Assembly: GCA_016205025.1 (NCBI GenBank)
Contig: JACQJO010000022.1
Coordinates: 1 to 32,922, forward strand
Direction: 5' to 3'
Source of the DNA: Elusimicrobiota bacterium
GTDB taxonomy: Bacteria; Elusimicrobiota; Elusimicrobia; JACQPE01
DNA: 32,922 nucleotides
Shown here: positions 16,591 through 24,107 of the stretch, in pieces
How the letters are laid out: every line of letters begins with the position of its first letter
How positions within the stretch are numbered: the first letter of the stretch is position 1
Position numbers and translations under genes: made by a program
The notes under the pieces: generated by a model
What the model saw: only the letters and a program-made list of their open reading frames with translations
What the model was told of the DNA's origin: nothing
The model's database searches: none

Positions 16591-17145
16591 CTAGTGAGAA
16601 GTGCCCCTAATCGTTTCAGTCAAAACAGCGCCGCCAATGGCCCCGATGGCGACAGGCACTGCCAGAGAAACAAAAACTCTAGCCGGATTACGTAAAAATG
16701 CATGTTGTTTATAAAATGGGTCGGTGTATTCCCATATGACGCCAGCCAGCCCTGCGACAAAAGCCGGGGCAAAAACAGATACGGCAAAACTTTTTTTCGG
16801 TCCCAGCCTATCTCTCAAAGACCCCTGCATGACAGAGGCGGTCAAACCACTGCCGACGCCCAAAAATCCATGAAAAAAAGGCAAACCTAGAACTATAAGA
16901 CCGGTCGGCAGCCGTGAGCTGCTCGTTCTGGAAACACGCACGAGGTCTGCTATTCCATAAATAAACCCTCCGGTTCCCCCCAATAAAGCGCCGGCTCCCG
17001 GCTCAACCACAAATCGTTGGGTCTTTGAGATTTTTCCACTTCCGCCATTCATGGCGCTATCAAGATAGCGATAAGCGCGCATATCAGCGAAAACGGGGAA
17101 TGACAAACTGAACAAAACCGCCATTACGATTATTTTTCCATTCAT
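16591..17145 (-). CDS. Secreted glycine-rich multi-pass membrane protein, orphan family
   Basis: 184 residues. The signal peptide (MNGKIIVMAVLFSLSFPVFA) is followed by four Gly-rich hydrophobic segments (for example GALLGGTGGFIYGIADLV and AVPVAIGAIGGAVL). SLRDRLGPKKSFAVSVF links it to the orphans at 8689-9297 and 17214-17879. AAGGAG precedes the ATG. It lies between the gene at 16035 and the serA relic at 17173-17202. No known function; glycine-zipper membrane packing is likely. Confidence 0.75.
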   Translation of the reverse strand: MNGKIIVMAVLFSLSFPVFADMRAYRYLDSAMNGGSGKISKTQRFVVEPGAGALLGGTGGFIYGIADLVRVSRTSSSRLPTGLIVLGLPFFHGFLGVGSGLTASVMQGSLRDRLGPKKSFAVSVFAPAFVAGLAGVIWEYTDPFYKQHAFLRNPARVFVSLAVPVAIGAIGGAVLTETIRGTSH

Positions 17146-17172
17146 AATTTTCTCCTTATCAATTTTTAATGA

Positions 17173-17202
17173 TCACCCGCGTCTGCCAGGTTAATCTATA
17201 AC
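17173..17202 (+). pseudogene. Relic of the serA 3' end, copy 1
   Basis: Twenty-one bases (17173-17193) are identical to serA 15982-16002, and the match continues weakly to a TAA, so the relic reads ITRVCQVNL-stop against VTRVCQVSL-stop in serA. The orientation is the same as serA. It lies between two orphan genes. Confidence 0.75.
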
Positions 17203-17213
17203 GCGTGTAGCGC

Positions 17214-17879
17214 TCACTTATTTTTAGCAGCCCGGTTCTCGACGATATAACTCGCCAAGGCGCCGGCAGCGCCAGCCACGAGTCCCAAGCCGCCGGCGAT
17301 TCCAGGATATCTTGCTTCACGCCAAATTTGATTTCCCGTTAAAAAATATTTCCCCAAGCCGTAGGCCAGAAGGCCGCCGGTCAGAGAAGAGACAATAAAA
17401 CTAGATGCTTGCCCCTCGCCCCGTTTGCGCAACTCCTGATGCACTCCGGCGCCGGCAGCTCCGACCAACAGCGAGCCTCCTACGCCAACACCAAGAAGAG
17501 TGAGCCCGCTTAGATCAATGTCAAAACCGCCCCTAGGCGCTCTTTTGAATGCCTTGTAAGTCGGAAGGGCGCCAACCGCAAGCCCTGCGGCTGACCCCAA
17601 AGCGAGGCGTTTGGATCCGCCTTTAAAACGAGGATCGTTGGGATCTTCTTTAGGGGAGCAATCAATCTTGGGCGATCCCAAGGACCCGCCAATACCCAAC
17701 ACCAAAGGCGGCTGAACGCCGCCGATCCCGCCGAAATTCAACCTGACGGCGGAGAATATATTATGCAGATGAGGATAACCCCTATTAATGTTTATCTGGA
17801 TTCCCCCGAATAGCGGACTGCCCGCAAGAACGCCCACTGAAAAAATAGCTGTTATTCTTTTAGACATCATTTTCCGCAT
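17214..17879 (-). CDS. Secreted glycine-rich multi-pass membrane protein, orphan family
   Basis: 221 residues from the ATG at 17879 (MRKMMSKRITAIF), which has GGAGG upstream. The frame is open to 17948, but the predicted transcript starts near 17913, so the longer form is unlikely. A signal peptide is followed by a Gly/Pro-rich linker (GGIGGVQPPLVLGIGGSLG) and about four Gly/Ala-rich hydrophobic segments. QELRKRGEGQASSFIVSSL links it to the proteins at 8689-9297 and 16591-17145. It is the first gene of a three-gene unit with its own box promoter, and a serA relic stands at each end of its segment. Function unknown. Confidence 0.75.
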   Translation of the reverse strand: MRKMMSKRITAIFSVGVLAGSPLFGGIQININRGYPHLHNIFSAVRLNFGGIGGVQPPLVLGIGGSLGSPKIDCSPKEDPNDPRFKGGSKRLALGSAAGLAVGALPTYKAFKRAPRGGFDIDLSGLTLLGVGVGGSLLVGAAGAGVHQELRKRGEGQASSFIVSSLTGGLLAYGLGKYFLTGNQIWREARYPGIAGGLGLVAGAAGALASYIVENRAAKNK

Positions 17880-17919
17880 TGTTAATCCTCCAACTCTAAA
17901 ATTCCCCTCCTCGGCCAAA

Positions 17920-18004
17920 AGTTTATCAACGATTTCTCTGGTTGTCATGGGTCCTTAGGGTTTATTTTTTTAGGTCCTTGGGATAGGCAAAATTAGGTCT
18001 AAAG
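17920..18004 (-). promoter_or_regulatory. Box-type promoter for the 17879-16035 unit
   Basis: Minus strand: CTTTAGACCT (17995-18004), 14 bases, CAAGGACCTA (17971-17980), 12 bases, CTAAGGACCC (17949-17958), 23 bases, then TAAACT (17920-17925). The box spacing is the same as in the ankyrin promoter. Confidence 0.65.
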
Positions 18005-18038
18005 TTGAAGCGCCGTTACCCGTGTCTGCCAGGTGAAT
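18000..18038 (+). pseudogene. Relic of the serA 3' end, copy 2
   Basis: Bases 18015-18038 read VTRVCQVN in the serA orientation. Differences from serA here fall mainly at third codon positions (GTT/GTC, CGT/CGC, GTG/GTT), so this once was coding sequence. A weaker match (KVE against KVD) extends to 18000. Confidence 0.7.
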
Positions 18039-18042
18039 ATCT

Positions 18043-18633
18043 CTACTCGCCGCCATAGCCATAGGTTAAGGCTATGGCGTATACAGCAAGACCGGCCAAT
18101 AAGCTGGGAACGCCTCCCATCAAAGCCCCCTTCCAACTGTTCATGATCAAACCGCCGGCAATCGCGCTTAAAACAGCGGGAGCAACAAGATATGGAAGCC
18201 CGGCAATGCCCGTAAATCCGCCCACGCCGCCCGCGATGGCGGCTTTGGAGCCCGCCAACAAAGCGCCCGCTCCGGCGCCGATGCCGCCTGCCAAAAGACC
18301 AAGGAGTACCGCTGCGGCCCATCTCCCATCATTAAAATCAAAAAGGGCAATCTTATCAGCATGAGCTAAAATCTTCCCTGGTTTTCTTGAAGGAACGGGG
18401 GCTCTAAGTCCGGCTTCATTTGAATAAGAAACAACGGCCGCTGGGTTTGCCGCCACGGGCCGCTGGCCCCCTGCCGGTGAAACATCATAAGAAGATTCAA
18501 TCGGACTGCCATTGGCCTGGCCTTGCTCAAATACCGGCCGAAGCTGGCTGGCCATCCGGTCGCTTTGATCAGCCCTAAGAACCGGGCTTAAAAATAAAAA
18601 CACTCCGGCGATAAGTTTAATTTTAAGATTCAT
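18043..18633 (-). CDS. Secreted glycine-zipper membrane protein, paralog of the gene at 20681-21283
   Basis: 196 residues. A signal peptide (ending LRA) is followed by DQSDRMASQLRPVFEQGQ, a variable Ser/Pro/Ala linker, and from about residue 105 a Gly/Ala-rich membrane domain (GGIGAGAGALLAG, GGVGGFTGIAGLPYLV, LSAIAGGLIMNSWKGALMGG). The C-terminal 75 residues of the membrane domain are almost identical to those of the protein at 20681-21283, while the linker differs. It starts 6 bases after the preceding gene and ends 4 bases from serA relic 2. Function unknown. Confidence 0.8.
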   Translation of the reverse strand: MNLKIKLIAGVFLFLSPVLRADQSDRMASQLRPVFEQGQANGSPIESSYDVSPAGGQRPVAANPAAVVSYSNEAGLRAPVPSRKPGKILAHADKIALFDFNDGRWAAAVLLGLLAGGIGAGAGALLAGSKAAIAGGVGGFTGIAGLPYLVAPAVLSAIAGGLIMNSWKGALMGGVPSLLAGLAVYAIALTYGYGGE

Positions 18634-18639
18634 TTTTAT

Positions 18640-19503
18640 CTACTCTTTTGACACGGCCACGAGCAAATAAACAGTCCCCAACCCCAACAAAACGCCGCCC
18701 ACAGTCATGGCAGCATTGTTGGCAAAACGGGTCACCGTTGTTTCAACGGCGGGGGTCACTTTTTTGACGAATCCCGTCACGTAAACGCGGGCACGCGCGT
18801 CCTGAAAACGGGCTCCTTTGGGAAGGGTCTTTAACGCCCAGCGCTCTTGAACCCAGGCCGAAACTTCCTTGGTCCAAACTTCCGGCGATGTTTTGGCTAA
18901 ATCGTAGTTGCGGGCCTCTGATCTTACAAGAGGATCGGGAAAAATCTTACGCTGCCTAATGAGCACATCGCGCGAGTAGCTTTCCTCGCGGGCAAACAGA
19001 CTGCGTTCAACGCTTCTGGTACCGCTTTCAGAGATGTCGGTTCGAACCTCCGGGTTGACGTCTTCGATGGTGGGAGCCTGGGGATAACCAAACTGATACG
19101 CTACGCCCAAACTGCCGGCCCCTTTAGTTTTCCAGTGATCATAAACCCGCCTTAAGGCCGCTTCATCCACCCGAACGCTCAACTTGCCTCGTTGCCGGAC
19201 CACCTGCAACTCGGTATCTTGACCATAATAAGTATCAACGGGCGGGCGGACTGCCGGGTTAACTTGTTCTCCTTGCACCAGAATTTTATCCCAAGAGACA
19301 CTCTCTGCCCGTTGCACCACGACACGGTCAGGCCCAAAAGCTCTCTTAAGCCCGGCAGTCGCGGCAATACCGCCTACGGCAAAAAACTGCAAACTCCTAA
19401 ATGTAAACCTCTGCTTTTCCGTCGAAGCGAGAAGCCCGCCGGGACTTCCCAGCGTTGAACCCAAAACAAGCCCGGCTACAATCACGCTCATGCTCTTTTT
19501 CAT
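18640..19503 (-). CDS. Secreted or inner-membrane protein of unknown function
   Basis: 287 residues from the ATG at 19503 (MKKSMSVIVAGLVLG); GGAGG lies 5 bases upstream, so the longer frame to 19554 is not needed. After the signal peptide the protein is mostly polar and charged (for example VERSLFAREESYSRDVLIRQ), with one hydrophobic segment at the C-terminus (NNAAMTVGGVLLGLGTVYLL), so it is probably tail-anchored in the membrane with a periplasmic body. No family recognised. It sits between the genes at 18043 and 19556 in a six-gene run. Confidence 0.75.
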   Translation of the reverse strand: MKKSMSVIVAGLVLGSTLGSPGGLLASTEKQRFTFRSLQFFAVGGIAATAGLKRAFGPDRVVVQRAESVSWDKILVQGEQVNPAVRPPVDTYYGQDTELQVVRQRGKLSVRVDEAALRRVYDHWKTKGAGSLGVAYQFGYPQAPTIEDVNPEVRTDISESGTRSVERSLFAREESYSRDVLIRQRKIFPDPLVRSEARNYDLAKTSPEVWTKEVSAWVQERWALKTLPKGARFQDARARVYVTGFVKKVTPAVETTVTRFANNAAMTVGGVLLGLGTVYLLVAVSKE

Positions 19504-19555
19504 CAAAACCTCCATGCCTTTTTTGTTTTCATTGAAACCATAGGAGCCGTTCAAG

Positions 19556-20023
19556 TTATTCTTTAACGGCTCCTAAACTTAGCAGGACTTCCTGAACACG
19601 AGAAAGTTCTTTGTAGGTAACCATCGGGTGATTAACGAGCGCTTGAATGATGGCCTTCAGTTCTTTGGCAAGAACTTCGAAACGATGAAGAAGACTGCCA
19701 ACTATAGGCACATCCTCGGAAAACCAGACACAGGCAGTATAACGGTGACGGAAACTGAACATCTCACCAGAAGTGGCGCCAAAGTTAACATTGTGGTACC
19801 CCAGTTGCCTGGCGATCGTACCCAATCTCTGCGCCTCGCCATAAGCGGCATTGTAATCCTCGATTCGATTAAGGCGAGGCGTCGTCCCCAAAAAATTAAC
19901 AAACACTTCCGGTATCGTTGAATCACTGCAAAACGTTGCAGCGCTCAAAGAATCACGCAGAAGACTCAATCCCATGATGGAAACAAGAATGAATACTTTT
20001 TTTACTTTAAACAGTTTCTGCAT
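19556..20023 (-). CDS. Small secreted protein of unknown function
   Basis: 155 residues. The signal peptide covers residues 1-28 (MQKLFKVKKVFILVSIMGLS start). The mature part has two cysteines (ATFCSDS and TACVWF), a Tyr-rich middle and a helical C-terminus (EVLAKELKAIIQALVNHP). AAGGAGG stands before the ATG. No family recognised. Unlike its neighbours it has no Gly-rich membrane segments, so it may be a soluble periplasmic partner. Confidence 0.75.
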   Translation of the reverse strand: MQKLFKVKKVFILVSIMGLSLLRDSLSAATFCSDSTIPEVFVNFLGTTPRLNRIEDYNAAYGEAQRLGTIARQLGYHNVNFGATSGEMFSFRHRYTACVWFSEDVPIVGSLLHRFEVLAKELKAIIQALVNHPMVTYKELSRVQEVLLSLGAVKE

Positions 20024-20036
20024 AATTCCTCCTTAA

Positions 20037-20651
20037 CTAAATTTTTCGGGAGATCTCGACACTGCCAGAGCTGAAAAAAGCGGCGACTGCGCCGCTGACG
20101 GCGTAAAAAACCGCCATGGTGGCGCGGTCCCCATCTCTAAAACCGCCCATTAAAAGAGCTCCGCCGATTCCAAAGAGTGCGCCGGCGGCTGTTGAGAGTA
20201 CCATGCGGGTAGGCGCGCCTAAAGTAACCGCACCTGTATCGTCTCTTGATGATCCATTAACCAAAAAGCCTCCCAAGGCGCCCGCCAGCGCCGCGGCGGC
20301 TGTGTATTTCCGGGCTACCAATCTAGCGCGGTCATCTGGAATAATAGCGTAAGGAAGATGGCCTATAACCGTTCCGGCGACAAGCCCTCCCGCCAGAACC
20401 AGCGTCTGCACTCGCCAGCGATTCTCCGGTCTTATAAATCCGGAAGACCCAACCGAAGGAGCCCCCATGGCCATTGCGCTCCTCGAAAAGGAAGGGGCTC
20501 GCATTCTAAAGCTCGATTGCTCCATGCTCCCTCTCACAAACCGCAGCGAGTCCATCGCACCAACTAGGCTGGCCGGGATACTGCCCCTTGTTTCGGCATA
20601 CGAAACCGTAGTCAAACCTAACGCGAAAAATACGCTGATCACTTTTTTCAT
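20037..20651 (-). CDS. Secreted multi-pass membrane protein, orphan family
   Basis: 204 residues. The signal peptide (MKKVISVFFALGLTTVSYA) is followed by a Ser/Met-rich stretch and four hydrophobic, Gly/Ala-rich segments (LVLAGGLVAGTVIGHLPYA, AAAALAGALGGFLV, VLSTAAGALFGIGGALLMGG, VFYAVSGAVAAFF). GGAGG precedes the ATG. The layout matches the other orphan membrane proteins of this run, but sequence identity is low. No function known. Confidence 0.78.
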   Translation of the reverse strand: MKKVISVFFALGLTTVSYAETRGSIPASLVGAMDSLRFVRGSMEQSSFRMRAPSFSRSAMAMGAPSVGSSGFIRPENRWRVQTLVLAGGLVAGTVIGHLPYAIIPDDRARLVARKYTAAAALAGALGGFLVNGSSRDDTGAVTLGAPTRMVLSTAAGALFGIGGALLMGGFRDGDRATMAVFYAVSGAVAAFFSSGSVEISRKI

Positions 20652-20680
20652 TTTTTCCTCCAGATTGAGATCTCTAACCC

Positions 20681-21283
20681 CTAAATAAGACCCAGCCCAC
20701 CACTCCAGGCTTTGATAGCCAAAGCATACATAACAAGACCGGCAAGCAGGCTAGGAACGCCTCCCATCAAAGCCCCCTTCCAGCTGTTCATGATCAAACC
20801 GCCGGCAATCGCGCTCAAAACAGCGGGGGCAACAAGATACGGAAGCCCGGCAATGCCCGCAAATCCGCCAACGCCGCCTGCAATGGCTCCCCTGGCGCCC
20901 GCCAACAAAGCGCCCGCTCCGGCGCCGATGCCGCCCGCCAAAAGACCTAATAGCAACATGCCTTGCCAATACTCCGGATCAGAGATAACGAGAGCATCCC
21001 CAAAGCCAAGATGAGCCGATATCTTACCGGGTTTTCTTTGAGAGATAGGGGCCGCGAGCCCAGCTTGATTTGAAGCAAAAACGGCGTCCGCGGGGTTTAC
21101 CGCCCCGGGCCGCCGGTTCGCCGCTGATAAAACAGCAGGAGACGACAGAATAGCTTTCCCCTTGGTTTGGCCCTGCTCAAACACAGGCCGGGGCTGGTGA
21201 GCCATCCAGTCGCTTTGATCAGCCCGAAGAGCCGGGCTCAACAAGAATAAGATTCCCGCAATCAACTGAATTTTACGATTCAT
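20681..21283 (-). CDS. Secreted glycine-zipper membrane protein, paralog of the gene at 18043-18633
   Basis: 200 residues with the same plan as its paralog: signal peptide ending LRA, DQSDWMAHQPRPVFEQGQ, a divergent linker, then the Gly/Ala membrane domain with LLGLLAGGIGAGAGALLAG and LSAIAGGLIMNSWKGALMGG. AAGGAG precedes the ATG. The DNA of the membrane domain (about 20745-20940) is nearly the same as 18106-18300, whereas the linkers differ strongly. Four genes lie between the paralog copies' ends or starts, so this is an old duplication with later homogenisation, or a strongly constrained domain. Confidence 0.8.
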   Translation of the reverse strand: MNRKIQLIAGILFLLSPALRADQSDWMAHQPRPVFEQGQTKGKAILSSPAVLSAANRRPGAVNPADAVFASNQAGLAAPISQRKPGKISAHLGFGDALVISDPEYWQGMLLLGLLAGGIGAGAGALLAGARGAIAGGVGGFAGIAGLPYLVAPAVLSAIAGGLIMNSWKGALMGGVPSLLAGLVMYALAIKAWSGGLGLI

Positions 21284-21310
21284 GCCGTTTCTCCTTAAAA
21301 GTCAACATTT

Positions 21311-21365
21311 TGGGGTCGCATCTTGACTTTTGAATAAAAACGTAAAAAGTCAAGATGCGACCCCA
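21311..21365. repeat. Long perfect inverted repeat (REP-like hairpin)
   Basis: Arms 21311-21331 and 21345-21365 are perfect 21-base inverted repeats starting TGGGGTCGCATC, with a 13-base loop (21332-21344) containing AATAAAAAC. It stands 5 bases after the stop of the gene ending at 21370 and before the gene starting at 21283. It has no U-tract, so it is more likely a REP-type element than a terminator. Confidence 0.85.
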
Positions 21366-21369
21366 TACA

Positions 21370-22041
21370 CTATCTTCTTCTTATCAATCGACGAACAAGG
21401 AAAGCGGGGTGCTCTGCGGCTGCTCCTAAGGCCTGCCGGAAGGCGGGGACCAAGTTCTGTTCGGGAGTCAGGCTGCGCGAGAATGCGAAAGAAAAATTGG
21501 TGTCCTTGACAACCAGATAGCCGCCGCGCAGGGTTTCAAGAAGAACATTGCCGGCATCGCCAAAATTCAAGCGAATGTCTCCCCTGGCAAAAGCATATCG
21601 CGGCGATCCTTTTCTTCCCTGTTCAAGAAGAGCCTCAAGCTTTAAATGATGAAATATGCTCAAAATAGCTCCCAGCCTACCGGGCGCAACCGGTCCGGAA
21701 TCCTTAACACTTCTTCCCAAAAGAGTAAGCGTTAATCTTGTTGGTTTTTGAGCCGCGGTGACGCCGATAAGAGGCGTTGCCTTAACCAAAACCCGCTTCG
21801 TGATCTGAACTGTGCCGTCTACTCCTCTAGTGATTCTTCTACCGGCGCTGTTTAATCTTGTGCCTTCCAAAACTGCCCGAAGATTTTCCAAGGTCAAAGA
21901 CTCTCCATTAACAATTGGTTCTCCTGGATAAAAATTGACCAGCATCGGCATTGACGTTGCCCAGGATGGTTGAGATACCAACAATCCCAGCGTCGCCGCC
22001 AACAATCCGCCAATCACGCTTTTTGTTTTTACTGAAACCAT
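21370..22041 (-). CDS. Secreted protein of unknown function
   Basis: 223 residues from the ATG at 22041 (MVSVKTKSVIGGLLAATLG); GGAGG is 8 bases upstream and the predicted transcript starts near 22085, which excludes the longer frame to 22092. The signal peptide ends about WATS. The mature part is beta-rich with several Thr/Leu strands (TRLTLTLLGR, GGYLVVKDTNFSFAFS) and a basic C-terminus (FLVRRLIRRR). No family recognised. It is the first gene of the six-gene run 22041-18043, behind a box-type promoter. Confidence 0.75.
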   Translation of the reverse strand: MVSVKTKSVIGGLLAATLGLLVSQPSWATSMPMLVNFYPGEPIVNGESLTLENLRAVLEGTRLNSAGRRITRGVDGTVQITKRVLVKATPLIGVTAAQKPTRLTLTLLGRSVKDSGPVAPGRLGAILSIFHHLKLEALLEQGRKGSPRYAFARGDIRLNFGDAGNVLLETLRGGYLVVKDTNFSFAFSRSLTPEQNLVPAFRQALGAAAEHPAFLVRRLIRRR

Positions 22042-22091
22042 AATTTTCGCCTCCGTTTCCAGATGACTCTCCCGATCTCCCGTCACGTACA

Positions 22092-22154
22092 AGTTTAAAA
22101 CACCGCCAATCTTTTGTCGTGAGTCCTTTGGGTAATTTAGAAACGGGACTAAAG
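22092..22154 (-). promoter_or_regulatory. Box-type promoter for the 22041-18043 run
   Basis: Minus strand: CTTTAGTCCC (22145-22154), 14 bases, CAAAGGACTC (22121-22130), 23 bases, then TAAACT (22092-22097). Only two boxes are seen here. Confidence 0.6.
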
Positions 22155-22173
22155 TTGCGCTTTTGTTACGCTT

Positions 22174-22872
22174 TTAAGCGGCGTATTTTTTAAGGAGTTC
22201 GGGTGGGTGTCCGATGTCAAGGACAACCAGCTCCCCCACATACTGTTGGGCATGCGGTTTCAAGAGTCCGACTTTGGGAAGGCCCAGCGTCAAGGTCCAT
22301 TTGGCTTGAATGTAGACGCCGGAATGGTACCCTGTGTCCGCGTCAATGCCGGAAGGGATATCCAAGGCTGCGATCGGTTTAGCGGCCTTCATCATCTTTT
22401 GAATCACATGATGGATGGGGCCCATGGGCTTGCCCTTGGCTCCGGTGCCGAGCAAGGCGTCCAAAATAAGGGTGGTTTGGCTTAAAGCGGGAACCAGCGC
22501 TTCCGGATTTTCGACCGCCCCGGGCGTCAACCCATCCTTTTTTGCCTTCTCAATTTGAATCTGCAGTTCCTTTTTCATCTCTTTTCGAGGCGAAGGCGGC
22601 ACGTAAAAAACTTCAACACCCACTCCCAACTTTTTCAAATACCGCGCCGCAACCATTCCGTCGCCGCCATTGTTGCCCCGGCCGCAACAAACGACCACGG
22701 AGGATTCGGCCAGAGGCGAGCGCAAAACTTGGCTTAAAATCTCAACAATTTTATTGGCCACCGCGCGGCCGGCGTTTTCCATTAGATCAAGACTTTTGAC
22801 GCCGAATTCTTTTTCTGCGCGCTCGTCAATCTCCCGCATTTGAGTTGAGGTTACTGCTTTCATAATATTCAA
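22174..22872 (-). CDS. nnrE: NAD(P)H-hydrate epimerase
   Basis: 232 residues, a YjeF_N domain alone; the NnrD dehydratase half found in many fused proteins is absent. It interconverts the R and S forms of damaged NAD(P)HX for repair. Features: EFGVKSLDLMENAG, the phosphate-binding CGRGNNGGDGMVAARYL, DALLGTGAKGKP and ALDIPSGIDADTG. The first ATG (22872) and a second at 22863 both lack a ribosome binding site, and both fall at the edge of repeat locus C. The dehydratase is not in this window. Confidence 0.92.
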   Translation of the reverse strand: MNIMKAVTSTQMREIDERAEKEFGVKSLDLMENAGRAVANKIVEILSQVLRSPLAESSVVVCCGRGNNGGDGMVAARYLKKLGVGVEVFYVPPSPRKEMKKELQIQIEKAKKDGLTPGAVENPEALVPALSQTTLILDALLGTGAKGKPMGPIHHVIQKMMKAAKPIAALDIPSGIDADTGYHSGVYIQAKWTLTLGLPKVGLLKPHAQQYVGELVVLDIGHPPELLKKYAA

Positions 22873-22975
22873 AGTTCAAAAGGTTCAACAGTTTAAAAGG
22901 TTCAAAAAGCCAAAATTTCTTTTTTAAGTTCAGCCCTCTTGAACGTTTTGACCATTTTGAACCTCTTGAACCTTG
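22868..22975. repeat. Nonamer tandem-repeat hairpin element (locus C)
   Basis: Arm one (22868-22911) is made of 8-9-base units of the GGTTCAAAA kind. The centre is A/T-rich. Arm two (22935-22975) is the inverse type (CTCTTGAAC, GTTTTGACC, ATTTTGAAC, CTCTTGAAC). Arm two codes for the C-terminus of the TM2-like protein; arm one covers the nnrE start. Confidence 0.8.
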
Positions 22976-23385
22976 CCGACCCTTCTTCTTTTTGCTCCCA
23001 AATACGCGTCCACAACGCCATAACACCACAATACAACGATTGTCCATTTCGTGATCGAAATAAATCCGGCATTTTGGGCCAGAATCTCTTTAGCCAGCAG
23101 CATTTCGGCGCCCTCTTGAATCAATAAATCGGGGTTGGAAAGGGCCAAGGCTTCAACGGTTTTTTTAGCCGCATGGATAAAAAAATAGGCCGCGGCGGCC
23201 ATGACGCCGATCAAAAAACCGATCAGGATAAAACCCTTTTTCCATTCTTTATTGTAAAGCTGGCCCGCACCCGGACCCAAGAGAGCGGAAAGCCCAACGG
23301 CCAAAAGGATAGATTTTTGGTGTTGTCCCAACCGATTTAAACTTTGGATTTTATCCCTTCCTTCTGCTGGGGAACCTTTTTCCAA
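22930..23385 (-). CDS. TM2-like small membrane protein
   Basis: 151 residues. [20 protein letters not shown] is the hallmark of TM2/DUF5683-like membrane proteins (PGxGQxYxGxxxKG). Three membrane segments are predicted, at about 27-43, 50-70 and 112-128. Function is unknown in general. The frame overlaps the 3' end of the transaldolase gene by 49 bases; an internal TTG near 23331 is another possible start. The last 13 residues ([13 protein letters not shown]) are encoded by repeat arm two of locus C and are probably not ancestral. Confidence 0.75.
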   Translation of the reverse strand: MEKGSPAEGRDKIQSLNRLGQHQKSILLAVGLSALLGPGAGQLYNKEWKKGFILIGFLIGVMAAAAYFFIHAAKKTVEALALSNPDLLIQEGAEMLLAKEILAQNAGFISITKWTIVVLWCYGVVDAYLGAKRRRVGKVQEVQNGQNVQEG

Positions 23386-24014
23386 TCCTCCAGGAAGGCG
23401 GCCAAACCTTTGTCGGTCAAAGGATGTTTAAACAACTGCCGCAGGACGCCAAAGGGCATGGTGGAAACATGAGCGCCCAATTTTGCGGCTTCCACGACGT
23501 GCATCGGGTGGCGCACGCTGGCCACCAAAACTTCGGTGGGCAGTTGATAATTTCTGTAAATAGTTAAAACATCCGCGATCAGGGCCATGCCGTTTTGCCC
23601 GATGTCATCTAAACGGCCGATAAAAGGCGAGGCGTAAGCCGCCCCCGCCTTAGCCGCTAAAAGAGCTTGGTTAGCCGAAAAAATCAAAGTCACGTTAACC
23701 TTGATTTTGTGCTCGCGGGTCAAAATCTGGGTGGCCGCGATTCCGGCTTCCGTCATCGGGATTTTAACCACGACGTTGGCGCCCCACTTAACCAATTTTT
23801 TACCTTCCTCTACCATGCCCTCAATGTCGGTTGAAATAACCTCCAAGCTGACCGGGGCGGGAGCCGAGACCCGCAAAATTTCTTTAGCCACATCCTCAAA
23901 GGGTTTACCAGTTTTGGAAGCCAGCGTCGGGTTGGTGGTCACGCCATCCAGCATTCCCCAAGCCTTGGCCTGCTTGATTTCTTCGATCATAGCGGTATCC
24001 AAGAAAAACTTCAT
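23337..24014 (-). CDS. Transaldolase / fructose-6-phosphate aldolase-like protein
   Basis: 225 residues, the short (MipB/TalC) transaldolase type. [29 protein letters not shown], the Schiff-base Lys in [11 protein letters not shown] and [13 protein letters not shown] are diagnostic. It transfers dihydroxyacetone units in the non-oxidative pentose phosphate pathway; the subfamily cannot be split from FSA by eye. GGAGG precedes the ATG. It is followed by the overlapping TM2-like gene. Confidence 0.93.
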   Translation of the reverse strand: MKFFLDTAMIEEIKQAKAWGMLDGVTTNPTLASKTGKPFEDVAKEILRVSAPAPVSLEVISTDIEGMVEEGKKLVKWGANVVVKIPMTEAGIAATQILTREHKIKVNVTLIFSANQALLAAKAGAAYASPFIGRLDDIGQNGMALIADVLTIYRNYQLPTEVLVASVRHPMHVVEAAKLGAHVSTMPFGVLRQLFKHPLTDKGLAAFLEDWKKVPQQKEGIKSKV

Positions 24015-24107
24015 ATCTGAACCTCCTGTGGTTTATATACAATCAAAATTAGCATCCAGGATACAAGATTTTAATTGGTTTTGGGGTTGGCGGCTCCTGG
24101 CTGGCGC

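Noticed and set aside
17880..17948. Extra N-terminal 23 residues (MTTREIVDKLLAEEG) for the orphan at 17214-17879
   Set aside because: It would precede the signal peptide, and the predicted -10 hexamer at 17920-17925 lies inside it; the ATG at 17879 has a good GGAGG.
22145..22172. Third serA relic at the far end of the orphan run
   Set aside because: AAAGTTG...GTTAC resembles 18000-18019, but the diagnostic GTCTGCCAGG is absent; too weak to claim.
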